A DNA stretch of 64,000 bases, from contig JARYHS010013631.1 of assembly GCA_031002005.1 (NCBI GenBank), forward strand, positions 65,035,832-65,099,831. The letters are read 5' to 3'. This DNA comes from Vandiemenella viatica (taxonomy: Eukaryota > Arthropoda > Insecta > Orthoptera > Morabidae). The notes below the pieces were generated by a model. That model saw only the letters and a program-made list of their open reading frames with translations. It did no database searches and had not been told where the DNA came from. This document shows, piece after piece, positions 12,413 through 23,563 of the stretch (positions within the stretch are counted from its first letter, which is position 1; every line of letters begins with the position of its first letter). Made by a program: the position numbers and the translations under genes.

Positions 12413-13180
12413 TAGGATTGAGGACATGCGAGCGAGAAAAATTAAGCAACAATTAAGATAGCCATTACTGTCAAAGTAGAACACTAATCAGTGACCGCAT
12501 GTAGTATGTTGATGATAAGGGTTTGCTCTCTCCAGACAGCTGCAGTGGAGTAGGGGTTATGCTAGTAAAACCCTCAGCACAGCTAGCTTGGGGTCTGATT
12601 GTCGTATTGTATTAAGCAGCACTGAAGCAACTGGGAGTCGACACGAGAATCTACCGGGCTCCACCTCGGAATGGAGCTACTGCAGCCACAAGAGATGTAC
12701 AACAGAAAACCAGCAGGTAGGCTCTACTGTGAAAAGGGTTGGAAGTGGAGACAAATTGTGTTTGTCAGTCAGTACTGCAGAAATTTGATCGTATCGAAAT
12801 AGTCCTGCCGCTTTGGGTTAGAGGTACCCACGTTGCAAAGCAAACTCTCCTCAATCCCATAGTGGTGGTGGTAGTTAGAAAGGCTACACTGCACCAGCTT
12901 TATCAGTTTCATATAGTTATAGTTCAGCCAGAGACGCTGTTTACAGTTATTTCCTTGTATGTGTAAATATATGTACCGTTATTGGTATTCATGCCCGCAG
13001 AAACCTTCTGTAAATAAACATGTAAAATAATCCAATTGAAAGACTCAAATCTGAACAATTGTTGACTTCTACGCTCGACGCTTATCCATGTATCCCATAT
13101 GGCAATCTGTTCTTGTCTAACTGCTCGGCCAGACAGAGCGACCTTGAGGGTCTCCATAGGGTGGCAGCTGGGTCACTACA
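12413..13180 (+). mobile_element. LTR-like repeat, copy 1
   Basis: A 0.77-kb repeat also present inverted at 59286-60113. Shared phrases include aaaaattaagcaac, gtaaaaccct, caccgggctcc-like text, gtaggctctact, gggttagaggtaccca and the terminal gggtggcagctgggtcacta. It ends ...CACTACA and has AATAAA at 13013, as expected of an LTR with its polyA signal. No target duplication could be fixed and the left edge is approximate. Confidence 0.6.
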
Positions 13181-13189
13181 TCAGATTTG

Positions 13190-14450
13190 GATGAATCCAC
13201 CAGTTTTCATACCATGATTCTTGACATGCCTAGTCATACATTGGTTTAGTCTGCTCCACAACTTGTGTAGGAAGGTTAAAAACCAGATAAAGGATTGTAA
13301 TGTGGAAAGTACAAATAAAATACATCCATCACTCACCTAAATTGGAAGAAGGATGGCAGAAGCAACAACAAACCGCCATAAACACACACACACAAAATAG
13401 TCTGGAATATGCCCTCCCTTATGAAAATAGAAACATGTGACTGAACTCACACAGATGCCCACAGTCAACATAAAAAGTAGTAGTAAAGTAATACTCCCTG
13501 CTGTGAGTAATATGGTCAAATCATTGGGTGCAAGAGAAAGTCATACCCTTAGAGAAAACCGCAAGCTGGGAGGGGGAGGAGGGAGGGTGGAAGGAGGATT
13601 CAAAACTGGGATTTTGGATTTCTCCAGTGACGGAACCAGGTAGGGGTAAATCTGATGTGGATGGGTGATAGAGGTGACGGGTAAAAAGTTGAAAATGTGA
13701 CAGCAAGGAAAGTTTGCATAAATGTTTTTATGCTTGTTTGGTTAGTACATGTTTATCATGATCAAGGATGTTCTGTAGATGATGAATACAGGCAGAAGAT
13801 GTGAGGAGAATTCTGCAAAATGAAATGAAGTGGAATGAGTGTTGGTTAACCTGGAGGACTAAGTGGGTGAATGCTAAGGACTATTGGAAATGGAACAAGT
13901 GGAGGGTAGAGAGAAGTTGCAAGTGCATACAGACAAGGGAAGTTCTATAGTAAGATCATTTGTTCGGATATTAAGTAAGAGGCAAGACTGGAGGAATAGA
14001 AGTCTGAATTTATCAAGACAGGACACATGGAAAGATAAAAAGACAAAAACGAATAAATATCTAAATGGGTTAGTACTAAAATGACTCACAACAAGGACAT
14101 GTATGAAGTAGAAAAGTAATGTAACGTAGAAAAAAAAAAAAAACAATGTATGTGGGAAATGCACACAGAAAAAAGTACCACTGTTGGGCTCAATGACAGT
14201 CACAGACAAATAAAAGGATCAAAATGTGGCATTAAATAGTTAATTCAAAGGGAAAGGTGTAGAAATTATGAAGAATACATTTGGTTCAAACTGCAAAGGT
14301 GAGCAATCAAAATTGCTGGAAGTTAAAGGTTATGCATCAAAATGATGCAGAGGATGGACATAAAATACAAGGAACGAAACGAAAGTAGGTGAAGAAGAAA
14401 AGAAACAATTCACAGAGTCAAATAGGACAAAAACTGAATGGTAACCAAAA
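13190..14450. other. No recognised gene; purine-rich stretch
   Basis: From about 13540 to 14450 the + strand is strongly purine-rich (G, A). A CA run lies at 13382-13395 and an A-run at 14130-14143. Open frames here are low in complexity and not family-like. Confidence 0.4.
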
Positions 14451-14458
14451 GGCAACAA

Positions 14459-14510
14459 GTGATTTGGGGAAACCATGAAAAACCCAAATCTGGATGCCCA
14501 GATGGGGAAT
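14459..14510 (-). mobile_element. SINE-1 fragment (52 bp), reverse strand
   Basis: Matches the SINE-1 body, reverse strand: ccatctgggcatccagattt and gggtttttcatggtttcccc. Confidence 0.7.
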
Positions 14511-14583
14511 TTTTAGAGAAGAGTATTTTAGTATAGACAAAAGAGTTTGTTTCTGTAAATTATATTAAATTAAAGTAACATCA
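14505..14583 (+). pseudogene. BED/CGGBP1-like zinc-finger fragment
   Basis: Reads REEYFSIDKRVCFCKL, a copy of the text at 53037-53120. It is cut off where the LINE tail starts at 14584. Confidence 0.5.
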
Positions 14584-14584
14584 A

Positions 14585-16402
14585 CAAAGCATTCTTCTTC
14601 TTCTTCTGGTCCCTATCCATTCTGGATGTCCACAACCATCTTGGCTGTCTTGTCTCTGCTGATTGATGCTTGGATTGGCTTCATAGTTGTCTTGGAGGTC
14701 CATGTTTTCAGATTTTTTATCCAGGAAGTTCTCCTACCAGCACTTCTTTCCTGGTATTTGGCCCTTGAAAAGAGACTGCAAGAGTTCATAACGGCTATTG
14801 TTCGTCATGATGTTGCCAAGGTATTTCAGCTTCCGTGTTTTTATGGTGGTCAATATTTCCATATCTTTTTTCATTTTATAGAGCACTTTAGCATTTGTGG
14901 TGTGGTCTGTTCATGGTATTCTCAAAATTCTTCAATACAGCCACATTTCAAAAGCTTCTAACCTGTTACTGATAGTTTCTGTGAATGTCCACATTTAAAT
15001 GCCAAACACGAGAACAAACACATAGTAATGCGGGAGTCCCCTTCATGGTAATCAATAAATTATGGCTTTTAAAAAGATTATTCATTTTATTTAAAGTAGC
15101 CCTGGCTTTACCAATACATGACTTTACTTCATCAGATGGATCCTGTTGGCTATTTACTGTGGTGCCAAGATATGTATACCTTGATACAAATTCAATGGCC
15201 TTCTGGTTAATGATAATATGACATTGTCTCACATGAGCAGACTGGTTCCAATACAGATTAATAATCATTCTCAGGTCTTTGTCATGCTTTACCCTGTCAA
15301 AAGCCTTCTGATAACCAATAAAACAATCATAGACATCACAATTTAGCTCTCTACAGTGTTAAAATAGTACTTGAATGCTGAATACAGCTTCTCATGTTCC
15401 AACTGCATTTCTGAATCTGAACTGTGTAGGTGATACACATTCTTCATAGAACTTATACATCTTTCGGTGAATAACCTTCAGAAAGAGTTTCAACGTGTGG
15501 CTCATAAGGCTTATTGTTCTGTAGTCACCACATGAATTAGCTCCAGTTTTTTTTTTCTTTTTCTTTCTTTCTTTCGTAGTGTAATAAACTCTGATTTGAG
15601 CAAATCGCGATGAATACTGCCAGGATTGTAGATGTCATTGAACACTGTGGTTAACAACTTTGTACTATCTTCATCAAGCAGTTCAAAAAATTATGTATTT
15701 ATCTTGTCAGAGCCTGGAGTTTTATCATCTTTAATTTATTTTATTGCAGCTAGTACTTCAGTCAGTAAAATGCTTGAACATTCAAACTGTGTAGGTTCCG
15801 GGCAGCTATCTGAAAACAGTTGTTTAACATCTCTCTTCCATGTAGCTCTGACAGCTTGAGTATCAACAATGACGTTTCCCTCATTGTCCACTAGTTTATT
15901 CACTGTATTAGGTCTACATCTGCCTGTTACCTCTCTAACTTTCATATGAATGTTGAAATAGTTTTATTTCAACTGTAAAGCCTATATTTCAGCACATTTC
16001 CCCTATATTTCACTTTCTTTAGCTTCTCTTATCTTATTTCTGAACATCTTATTGATGTTTTTATGTTCATCAGGATTATGTTTCACAACCCTTCTTCTCT
16101 CCATCATGTCAGAATCTCATCAGTCATCCATGTCCTCTTTTTGGCAAAATCTGATTTGAGGTGTTCATTTTTAACAGATAATACTATTGAATTTAGTTTT
16201 CCACTTTTTTCTTCTGTGTGTAAAGTACAAGACATGTTTTTCAGTTCATTATTGAGACGTTTCTCAACCTGCCTTCTTACGGAAGGCTCTTTTAATTTCC
16301 AAATATCCGTATTCATAAGCATGTTTTTTGTAACTTTCTTCATCCTAACTTTGAAGACACTGACTAATAGATTGTGATCAGAGTGAATGTCAGCACTGGG
16401 GT
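14585..16402 (-). pseudogene. RTE-like non-LTR retrotransposon, 5'-truncated
   Basis: On the - strand, in broken frames: the end of an endonuclease domain (SDHNLLVSVFKVRM near 16390), the linker with WMTDEI, the reverse-transcriptase region, the post-RT block SRYTYLGTTVN near 15180, and the C-terminal block NAKVLYKMKKDMEILTTIK to SWIKNLKTW. It ends in a (GAA)n tail at 14586-14603, the short-tandem-repeat tail typical of RTE-like elements. The endonuclease N-terminus is missing. Stops and frameshifts are many. It seems to have landed inside the zinc-finger fragment on its left. Confidence 0.8.
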
Positions 16403-16962
16403 AAGTTTACACATAAGTACAGTTGTTCCTGTATCTTTTGTTTACTAGGATATAATAAGCGACACTACTAGATAAAATAAATGATGTATAATAGGGAATG
16501 TTTTGATATTTAATAAATTTAAAGGTTTGGTCATATTTTGTCATTTTTAGGTCATATTTGCATGCACATTTCTCTATTTTTTTATTCATCACAATAATAA
16601 AACTAGATTTCAAAACTCAAATACAAAGGAATCTCCTACAACAGATCAGAAACCACAGCTAGTTCATTTTTAATTTCATCAGCTGGATTGTGGAATAACT
16701 TTAAAAAAATAGGCATGACTGGAAATAAGCATATTTAAAAAGTCCTTTAGAAAATATTAACTGCCTCCTCTCCCAGCAATCTTTTCTTTATACCTTTAGT
16801 CTTTACCTCTTGGTACTAATTTGTGGTATCCATTTATTGATTCTATAAATAAACCTCAATATCAGTAAGATACTAGTTGGTTATAATATATGCGTGGAGA
16901 CTTTCCCAGCGTATCGATGTAACAAAATCCGGGTGTCCAGCCGGATGGTGTTGTAAAAACAT

Positions 16963-16995
16963 GACGTTTCGACAACTGACTGCTGTCTTCATCAG
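16963..16995 (-). ncRNA. Hammerhead-like core at PLE 3' end
   Basis: CTGATGA, then a 6-bp stem (GACAGC / GTTGTC, loop AGTCA), then GAAAC and GTC. One extra A sits between CTGATGA and stem II, so activity is uncertain. Hammerheads are known in Penelope-like elements. Confidence 0.4.
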
Positions 16996-18378
16996 GTATT
17001 TCGTAGCTGTCGCAAGCTGACTGTTACTGCCTCGACTGGCTTGGCCATATGTCGAACCTCCTTTATACCTTCAGCTGGAAAGCCTGCTCACTCTGATTGG
17101 TCGAGAGTGCCAGCTTAATACGCGGCCTGCTGCGGCCACCGACTGGCATCATTTGCACCTTCCCACACAGATGTGCTGGCAGGTCTGCTCTGATTGGCCA
17201 TAAGCACTGGCTTAATCCGCTGTCCACTACGGCACCCGACTGGTGTCATTTGCTTTAGAATATCTGCGTTGCTCTTGTCAGAAATCGCTAATGATAGGTC
17301 TCCACGCTTCACTCAGATAGAGCCCGCTATTCCTATTTATGTTGTTGTCATTTAGCAGGATCTCCAACGCCTCGCTTATGACTGAGTCCCAGAAGGAAGA
17401 GGCCCTAGCCAGCACTACTGTTTTGTCGAACTCTATTCTGTGTTCTTTGGCGAAGGAATGCTCCGCTATGGCAGACTTTTCCAGTTGCATCAGCCTTAGG
17501 TGACAAGGCGCTCTTCAATCGTTATGACGGTCTGACCGATATACACGTTGCCACATTCACACAGTATCCTTAAGCCCAGGTCATCTTTTACCAAACACAA
17601 CATATCACGTATCTTGGTGGTGGGCCGGAAGATACTTTTTATTCCATACCACGCCAGGAGTCTTCCAATTTTCCCCCGACGTGTTCCTGGCATATGGAAG
17701 GAAAGCAAGAGTTTTCGGTGGTTCTTCATGCTCCGATGGTGGTCTTGGTGGCTTCTGGATAAAGGCACACTCTATCTGCCAATGAGAGTAGCCGTTCTGT
17801 TTGAAGACGGTCTTGAGATGTTTCATTTCTATATGCTCTCATGATCGAATACAGCGTTGCATTGTGCCAGATGATGGAAGCTGGCTGCACTCAGTGTGGG
17901 CGGGTTTGTGGTATACTCTATGTGACAAAGTACCGTCGGATTTCCACTTTATCAGGATGTCCAGAAATAGGAGGCACCCATCCTTCTCTATTTCCTTGGT
18001 GAAGCATATATTAGGATGGATTCCGTTGAGGTGGTCGAGGAATTCTTCCAACGCTTGGATACTGTGTGGCCACACAGCGAAAGTATCATCGACATAACGG
18101 TAGAAGCAAGAAGGTTTGAGGGTGGCACTCTCAAGTGCCTTCTCTTCAAAATCCTCCATGTAGAGGTTTGCTATAGGCAGTCAGAGAGGACCCGCCAGCA
18201 CATCTGGGCGGGAAGGCACAAATGACGCCAGTTGGTGGTCGCAGCGGGCCACGTGTTTAGCTGGCGTTCTTGACCAATCAGAGCGAGCGGGCTTTCCAGC
18301 TGAAGGTATAAAGGAGGTTCAATGGGTGGCCAAGCCAGTTGAGGCAGTAACAGTCAGTTTGTGACAGCTACAAGATAC

Positions 18379-18413
18379 CTGATGAAGACAGCAGAGTCAG
18401 CTGTCGGAACGTC
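18379..18413 (+). ncRNA. Hammerhead-like core at PLE 5' end (inverted)
   Basis: CTGATGA, stem GACAGC / GCTGTC with loop AGAGTCA, then GGAAC and GTC. GAAA has become GGAA, so this copy is probably inactive. Confidence 0.35.
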
Positions 18414-18708
18414 GTGTTTTTACAACACCATCCGGCTGGACACCCGAGAGGATTTTGTTGGTTATAATATATGTACCATTCACATTCCATGTAATGTAAG
18501 AGATGTCAAGACAGCTATATAATCTTCTCAAGTTAAATAAATTTCCTTCCTGATTAATTTTTTCTGAAGCTGTTATATGAAAATCTGACTGGGAGATTAT
18601 AATGTAATTTTAGGCTATGGATGTTTTGTGACATTTAGAGACAAAACAGTACCCTGAAGCACTACCAATGTAGCTAATTGACCATCAATCATTTTTATAA
18701 TAGAAGTC

Positions 18709-20002
18709 TGTAAGGACAAAGGCTGATACTGGGGCTGAAGTATAGCCTTAGTGCCTCAACTAAACAGTTTGTGGTTGGCTCAAAGTTCTGTAGAAAATTT
18801 ATGAAATGATTTTCACTTGACCATGTAGCCAGAATAACTCAACTTAAATGTTTTGAGGTCGCCACAATATTTGTTACACCACAAATAGAGAAAAGGTTGT
18901 AAGATAACAAAGAAATGATAAAATTTCAAATTTATTTAAAAGAAAATCAAAAGTTCAAAATAGCACTTAACAGTTGAGCTGGCAAATCGAACACTATTTT
19001 CCAAAAGTTTGCAAGTTGTGGAGAGAAATTTAACCGACTGAACCCCTTTAGTAAATTTATAAGTTCATGTTACTTGTTAACTCGACAACATCCAACATGG
19101 TCGAACTAGCCAGCATGGCAAGTTACAACCGAGACGAAAGACGACATACTGGAACAGACGACAGGCAGGAACAGACGAACCATAATGGCGGCGGGGTCGT
19201 TTTATAGAAACCACTACAACCAGTGACGTCAGCAACTGTATCACATCTTTTTGCTTCCGCGTAGCTAAAAGTGTGTGTAATTTATTTGACGATCCCGACT
19301 ATTAAAAATGTTTAAACTTTGGCAGTATCTGGACTTATCTACTAGAAGTCCAACGGCAGTCCCATGAGAAATTTAGAGTGATTAATTTTAAAGTTTTAGC
19401 TGTTTAAAACTCCACGTAGTGATACATTCTAATTTGGGGAAAATCCCTAAGTGTTCTGGAATTTTACGCGCGTGCACAACAATCCGTGACAATCTATTTT
19501 TCAAAAACTTGATTACCGGACAAATGCTAAAACTTTTTATGGAAACTATTATATGTACGAAATCGTCTTAATTAGGTCTATCTACTGATGTAATTTTAAT
19601 TTAATATCTCTTTTAATAAAAAAAGCTTATTATTTTCTCTCAATTAAAATCGCTAATTAATCTTTACCAAATTACTTAATTTTACTACCAAAATATCGAG
19701 GATAGTGCTGACTACAGCTGGTGATAAAAGTTCGGTTGTAGCTTTACGCGATTTAAAGATATTGCAAATCTTAGATTTTCTACTTTTATGATCGCGTGTT
19801 TCAAAACTTGAACAAACGGGAATATCTCTTAAACCAAACGTTTCCCGATATGATAAATACACTTTAAAATGATTTTTATGACAAATTATAACTGTGAGCA
19901 AGATTACAGGGAAATTACTTCAAGTTGAAAACTACACTTCTCGAAATTTTTAAGTCCCGCCTAAGCAAAACTAGAATTTGCCAAAATTCTAAGGTGCTTA
20001 CA
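18709..20002 (+). mobile_element. Solo LTR (TGTAAG...CTTACA), copy 1
   Basis: Starts TGTAAGGACAAAGGC and ends AAGGTGCTTACA, with the 4-bp duplication AGTC on both sides (18705-18708, 20003-20006). A related element lies inverted at 43169-44923 with the same ends. Ends TG...CA, 4-bp duplication and no coding region fit a solo LTR of a Ty3-like element. The internal part contains a short GC-richer block near 19080-19260. Confidence 0.7.
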
Positions 20003-20039
20003 AGTCATCAGATTCTTGTCCACTGAAACAGACTGTACC

Positions 20040-21420
20040 AAATGAATAAAAAACTGACATTTGGAAAATTCATTAACAGGAAATTAAAAAAAATGCTGTT
20101 GAACTTAATGAACAGAATATGGAGAGAGCAACTGTCATTTTCATTCATAAAAAAGGTGAGTCTGCAGTGGATCAGCGAGTACCACCATGCCGAAAACAAA
20201 TAATTATACAGGAATAAAAAAACTTGCTCAATGCTAGCTATAAAATTTTCTCCAGCATCATTAAATCAAAATTTTTTAAAAATATTTATGAACCACTCCT
20301 TGGAGAAGAACAGAATGATTTCCAGAGGTGTAGATCATGTGCAGATGGTTATTTCACACTCGAGATGCTAATTGAGAAAATAAATAGTTTAATCTGGAAA
20401 CACACTTGTCATTTATTGATTTCAATAAAGCCTTTGATACAGTCAGCAGAAGAAAACTTTTGCAAATTATGGCTAAAAGTAACACCCCATCACATCTCAT
20501 AAAAGCAATTCAAAACATTTACAGCCACAATGTGATTGCAGTCAGAACCAGACAACAGTAGTTGGAATGGAAATCCATTAATCAAGAAGTGAGACAAGGA
20601 TGTTGCCTACTGTCACTTCTATCCAGCACATAAATAAACAAAATTGTTAGCAACTGGCAAATATATATATATATATATATATATAAACCATGGCAGAATC
20701 AAAATAGGCAGACACACTAATCTGGACACAGATGACCAAGTACTTTTTGATGAATCTGAAGATGATCTGCAGAGATCAGTACATAACTTCTATAAGACAG
20801 CAAAAGAGTATAACATGGAGATTTCCCTCAATAAAATCATAGCCTTCATCCGAAAAAATCACAAAAGAGCCAAAATTTAAATAGATAACACCCCCCCCCC
20901 CCAAACTGAGCAGGTATCACAATTAAAATACATAGGTAACAAGCTCAGCTACACCAATGAAGCCAATATGCAACGAAAAATCACAAACAATAGTTGCAGG
21001 AATAATAAATAGCAACTTCAGACCATCTCTTGTTCTACAGTACACGCGAACCAGGCTATGTAACATACTGGCTAAACCTAACCTACTGTACGGCAGTGAG
21101 GCCTGGACAACCCTCAAAGGTGATGAGTGGAGGCTAATGATTGCTGATATGAGATTCATCAGAAGAACAGCTGGATACAAATTACAAGACAGAAAGATAT
21201 CAGATAAAATACAGAAAGAGCTCAAAGTTAAACCAGCTCTCCAAACAGTGCAAAACTACAAAACAACTTGGACAGACCAGATCCGATTAAAAATCCTCAA
21301 ATATCATACCAGAGGCAAGAGAAGTAGAAAGACCACCAAGAAGATGTATTGAGACTGTAACAGGCCACCCGGCCTACCACTGAATAGGAAGAAGACATTT
21401 GGAAAAGGCTAATTTACTCG
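20040..21420 (+). pseudogene. Non-LTR retrotransposon RT relic
   Basis: + strand RT text in broken frames: YEPLLGEEQNDFQRCRSCAD (family EQ-GFR-GRSC-D), VRQGCCL (family VRQGCPLSP), LKYIGNKLSYTNEA, CNILAKPNLLYGSEAWTTL, MRFIRRTAGYKLQDRK, ending KYHTRGKRSRKTT. It contains a TA run (20662-20685) and a C run (20889-20902). It lies just right of the solo LTR. Confidence 0.85.
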
Positions 21421-21691
21421 GATCTTAATCCTTGTAACTTATTTTGAAATATGTGGAATTTGTCAGTTTGCGAATAGATTGGGTAGCTGAAGTGAAGAAT
21501 TCAGTAGATGACAAAGGTTGGAGAGTATGATGCAGATCATTTTTTAGGATAAGAATGTTGGTAAACATGGAAATAAGCAGAGAAAAAATGGGGGAGAGGG
21601 GATTTGTGGGATTGGTTAAAATAAAAATTCCTCTCCAACATTATGGAACATAAAATTGTATAAGAACATTTTTAAAATAAAAATGCTTTAC

Positions 21692-21890
21692 CTTGCACAG
21701 GATTTAGATCCCATATGACTGGCTGCATATTTACACTGAGAGGATCACTTAAATTCATTTCATAAGCTTCAGTTGGTGTCGTATTGTCAATCCTCATGTT
21801 AAAGTCTTCATCTGATTCACTCTCTCTATGACTGTCAGCATTTTGATTTTCAAACTGTTTAATCAAATGTTGTACCTGTAAATGTTCTAT
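21692..21890 (-). CDS. Small coiled-coil protein, exon 2 (unnamed gene)
   Basis: Exon of 66 codons plus one base, bounded by the acceptor TTTTTCAG| and the donor CAAG|GTAAAG. It joins exon 1 in phase 0: HKLQ followed by IEHLQVQHLIKQFENQ, which continues the heptad pattern without a break. After the helix comes an acidic, polar tail (HRESESDEDFN and so on to IWDLNPVQ), a low-complexity C-terminal region such as small adaptor subunits often have. No further exon could be identified towards lower coordinates. The intron between the two exons is 4155 bp. I do not recognise the family with confidence. SNAPC5-like is the best guess, from a weak alignment by eye. Confidence 0.55.
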
Positions 21891-22499
21891 CTGAAAAACA
21901 TTAACATTTACACATCAATGTGATGCTTATCAAATACATAGTGCAATCTAAATACAGAATCCACAATTTTAAAAGACTGGTTTTACAGAATCAATTAAAA
22001 CAAAAAACTTTGAAAAATGACCTATATTCCATTAAAAGTACGTGTCCGCCTACAATTGTAGAGTAAATGGATGTTGCCTGGAATGATTTATGCATGTCTA
22101 CTAATGGTAAGGTTTGTAGATTCCATGCCACAGTGTTTTCATTGTCAAAAGTATGTTCTTTCAATGTTAACATTAGTTTGGGAACAGCAAACAATTACTT
22201 AAGGACAAATGAAGAGACCATAGTTGCCGAGTAATTGAGAGAATTTTCTGTACAGCTATCACAAGTGTGTAAACCATCAACATGAAAAAGTCCAGCATTA
22301 CCTACACGACGTAAGTGGGAATTTCCCCAACACACTTAGCATTGAACATTATGACCTTGCCATGGTTATAGATGAAAGTTTTGTTTCATTGCTGGCATTT
22401 CTGTTATAGCCAAAAACAAAAAACAAAAAAATTATTCTCACTGTGTGGTTATTGGGCTGTGCAGAACTGTTAATGGTTAGCTGTGCAGAATAACGGCAA

Positions 22500-22690
22500 A
22501 GTTAACTAGCTGGTGCCCACAACCTGTTCGTGTTTGTGAAGATAGCTACTGACATGCAACCACCATAGTGCAAGATGTGATACTTGTGGCTGCTACCACA
22601 CACAAACACCAATGATCTGTGATATGTAGTTGTGTTTGCAACCCCAGAGACTGGCACTGCATCTCTGTTGTCACAGGGTGAGCACTAGGC
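22500..22690 (+). repeat. One unit of the 189-bp satellite family
   Basis: Shares ctggtgcccacaacct, gacatgcaaccaccatagtg and cacacacaaacaccaatgat with the array at 53370-53850. Confidence 0.7.
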
Positions 22691-22800
22691 CTGAAGATAG
22701 CGGCAGAGAACATCGCCGAAAGCTTGTCTTTCAGCTACACAATCCAGCAGCAAACCCACTAAGATTATATTGCACACATTTCTGGATTTGAAGTCAAGTG
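22691..22800 (+). mobile_element. Penelope-derived scrap with hammerhead-like core
   Basis: CTGAAGATAGCGGC, then CGCCGAAAGCTTGTC at 22691-22728. The GCTTGTCTTTC phrase matches the piece at 3690. It directly follows the satellite unit. Confidence 0.4.
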
Positions 22801-23523
22801 GCCTTTAGACTATCTACTATATAATTTCGTAAGGTCACCCACTCACCTCGATAGCTATTGGCTGGAGAACAGTGTCACGTGTCAGCCTTCGCTCACAAAA
22901 CAGCGACCACAGATACCATTAGAGGGAGTTCACGGTTATGCCTACAATTTAATAACTAAGCAACTGCTACCAAATTAATTGGCATAGTACATTCATCAAG
23001 TTTGCTTTTCATAGCATTTCATAGTTTAAAAAATTTGAGTAAATTTTGCGGCTGAAAAAACTTGAATCTGCTTTTCAGTAACATGTTACTAATTAAAGCA
23101 ACTTAAAAAACTTTAAAAAAATTAAATTACTCATAGTCTCTGCTGTAACTACGAATCCCAATTGTCATTTCGGCTTAGGATAAATTTCAGTTTTATTACA
23201 GCTTTCACTAATGTTGTTGCTTGACCAAAATTTATGCATTACGGTTTATTTGCTTTTTAGACATTGTACTGACCACTTTCGTTATTGGTCTTTATTCATG
23301 TTCGTTGTATGTGAGTTAGTAGGTTATTTTAAGTAGACATCAGACCAAATGTGTCATTGAATCGACTATTTTGGCAACTTATTTCTGCGGAGTTGCTCAA
23401 ATGTTTCATAATATGGAATGTGTATTAAGTTCACTGGCTGTCACAGATACTATGACCAATGTTTACATTATGAGTTTTTGCCTAGTCTCAATAATAAACA
23501 ATGTGATTCTTTTGAAGCAAACA

Positions 23524-23563
<40 letters not shown>

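Larger units (their letters stand above)
16893..18456 (-). mobile_element. Penelope-like element (RT + GIY-YIG), near complete
   Basis: On the - strand, in broken frames: reverse transcriptase with CFYRYVDDTFAVWPHS (catalytic YVDD near 18106-18066), PLE palm-to-thumb text FTKEIEKDGCLLFLD, then a GIY-YIG endonuclease with LCECGNVYIGQT near 17560-17537 and KSAIAEHSFAKEHRIEFD. The RT N-terminus is missing. Inverted repeats of about 300 bp flank the coding part (16921-17270 and 18190-18456). Each carries a hammerhead-like core. A 17-bp target duplication GTTGGTTATAATATATG lies at 16876-16892 and 18457-18473. Long variable duplications are normal for Penelope elements. Confidence 0.88.

Noticed and set aside
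13521..14209. Open frames in the purine-rich stretch
   Set aside because: Composition alone keeps frames open; F/L/S-rich or K/R/E-rich text without motifs.
14626..14961. 111-codon open frame on + strand
   Set aside because: It is the antisense of the RTE-like LINE C-terminal region.
17548..18225. Several + strand open frames of 69-98 codons
   Set aside because: Antisense of the Penelope RT and GIY-YIG coding region.
20923..21225. 100-codon - strand open frame
   Set aside because: Antisense of LINE RT text that is clearly readable on +.
23371..23559. 62-codon frame ending in poly-phenylalanine
   Set aside because: Translation of a poly-T tract.
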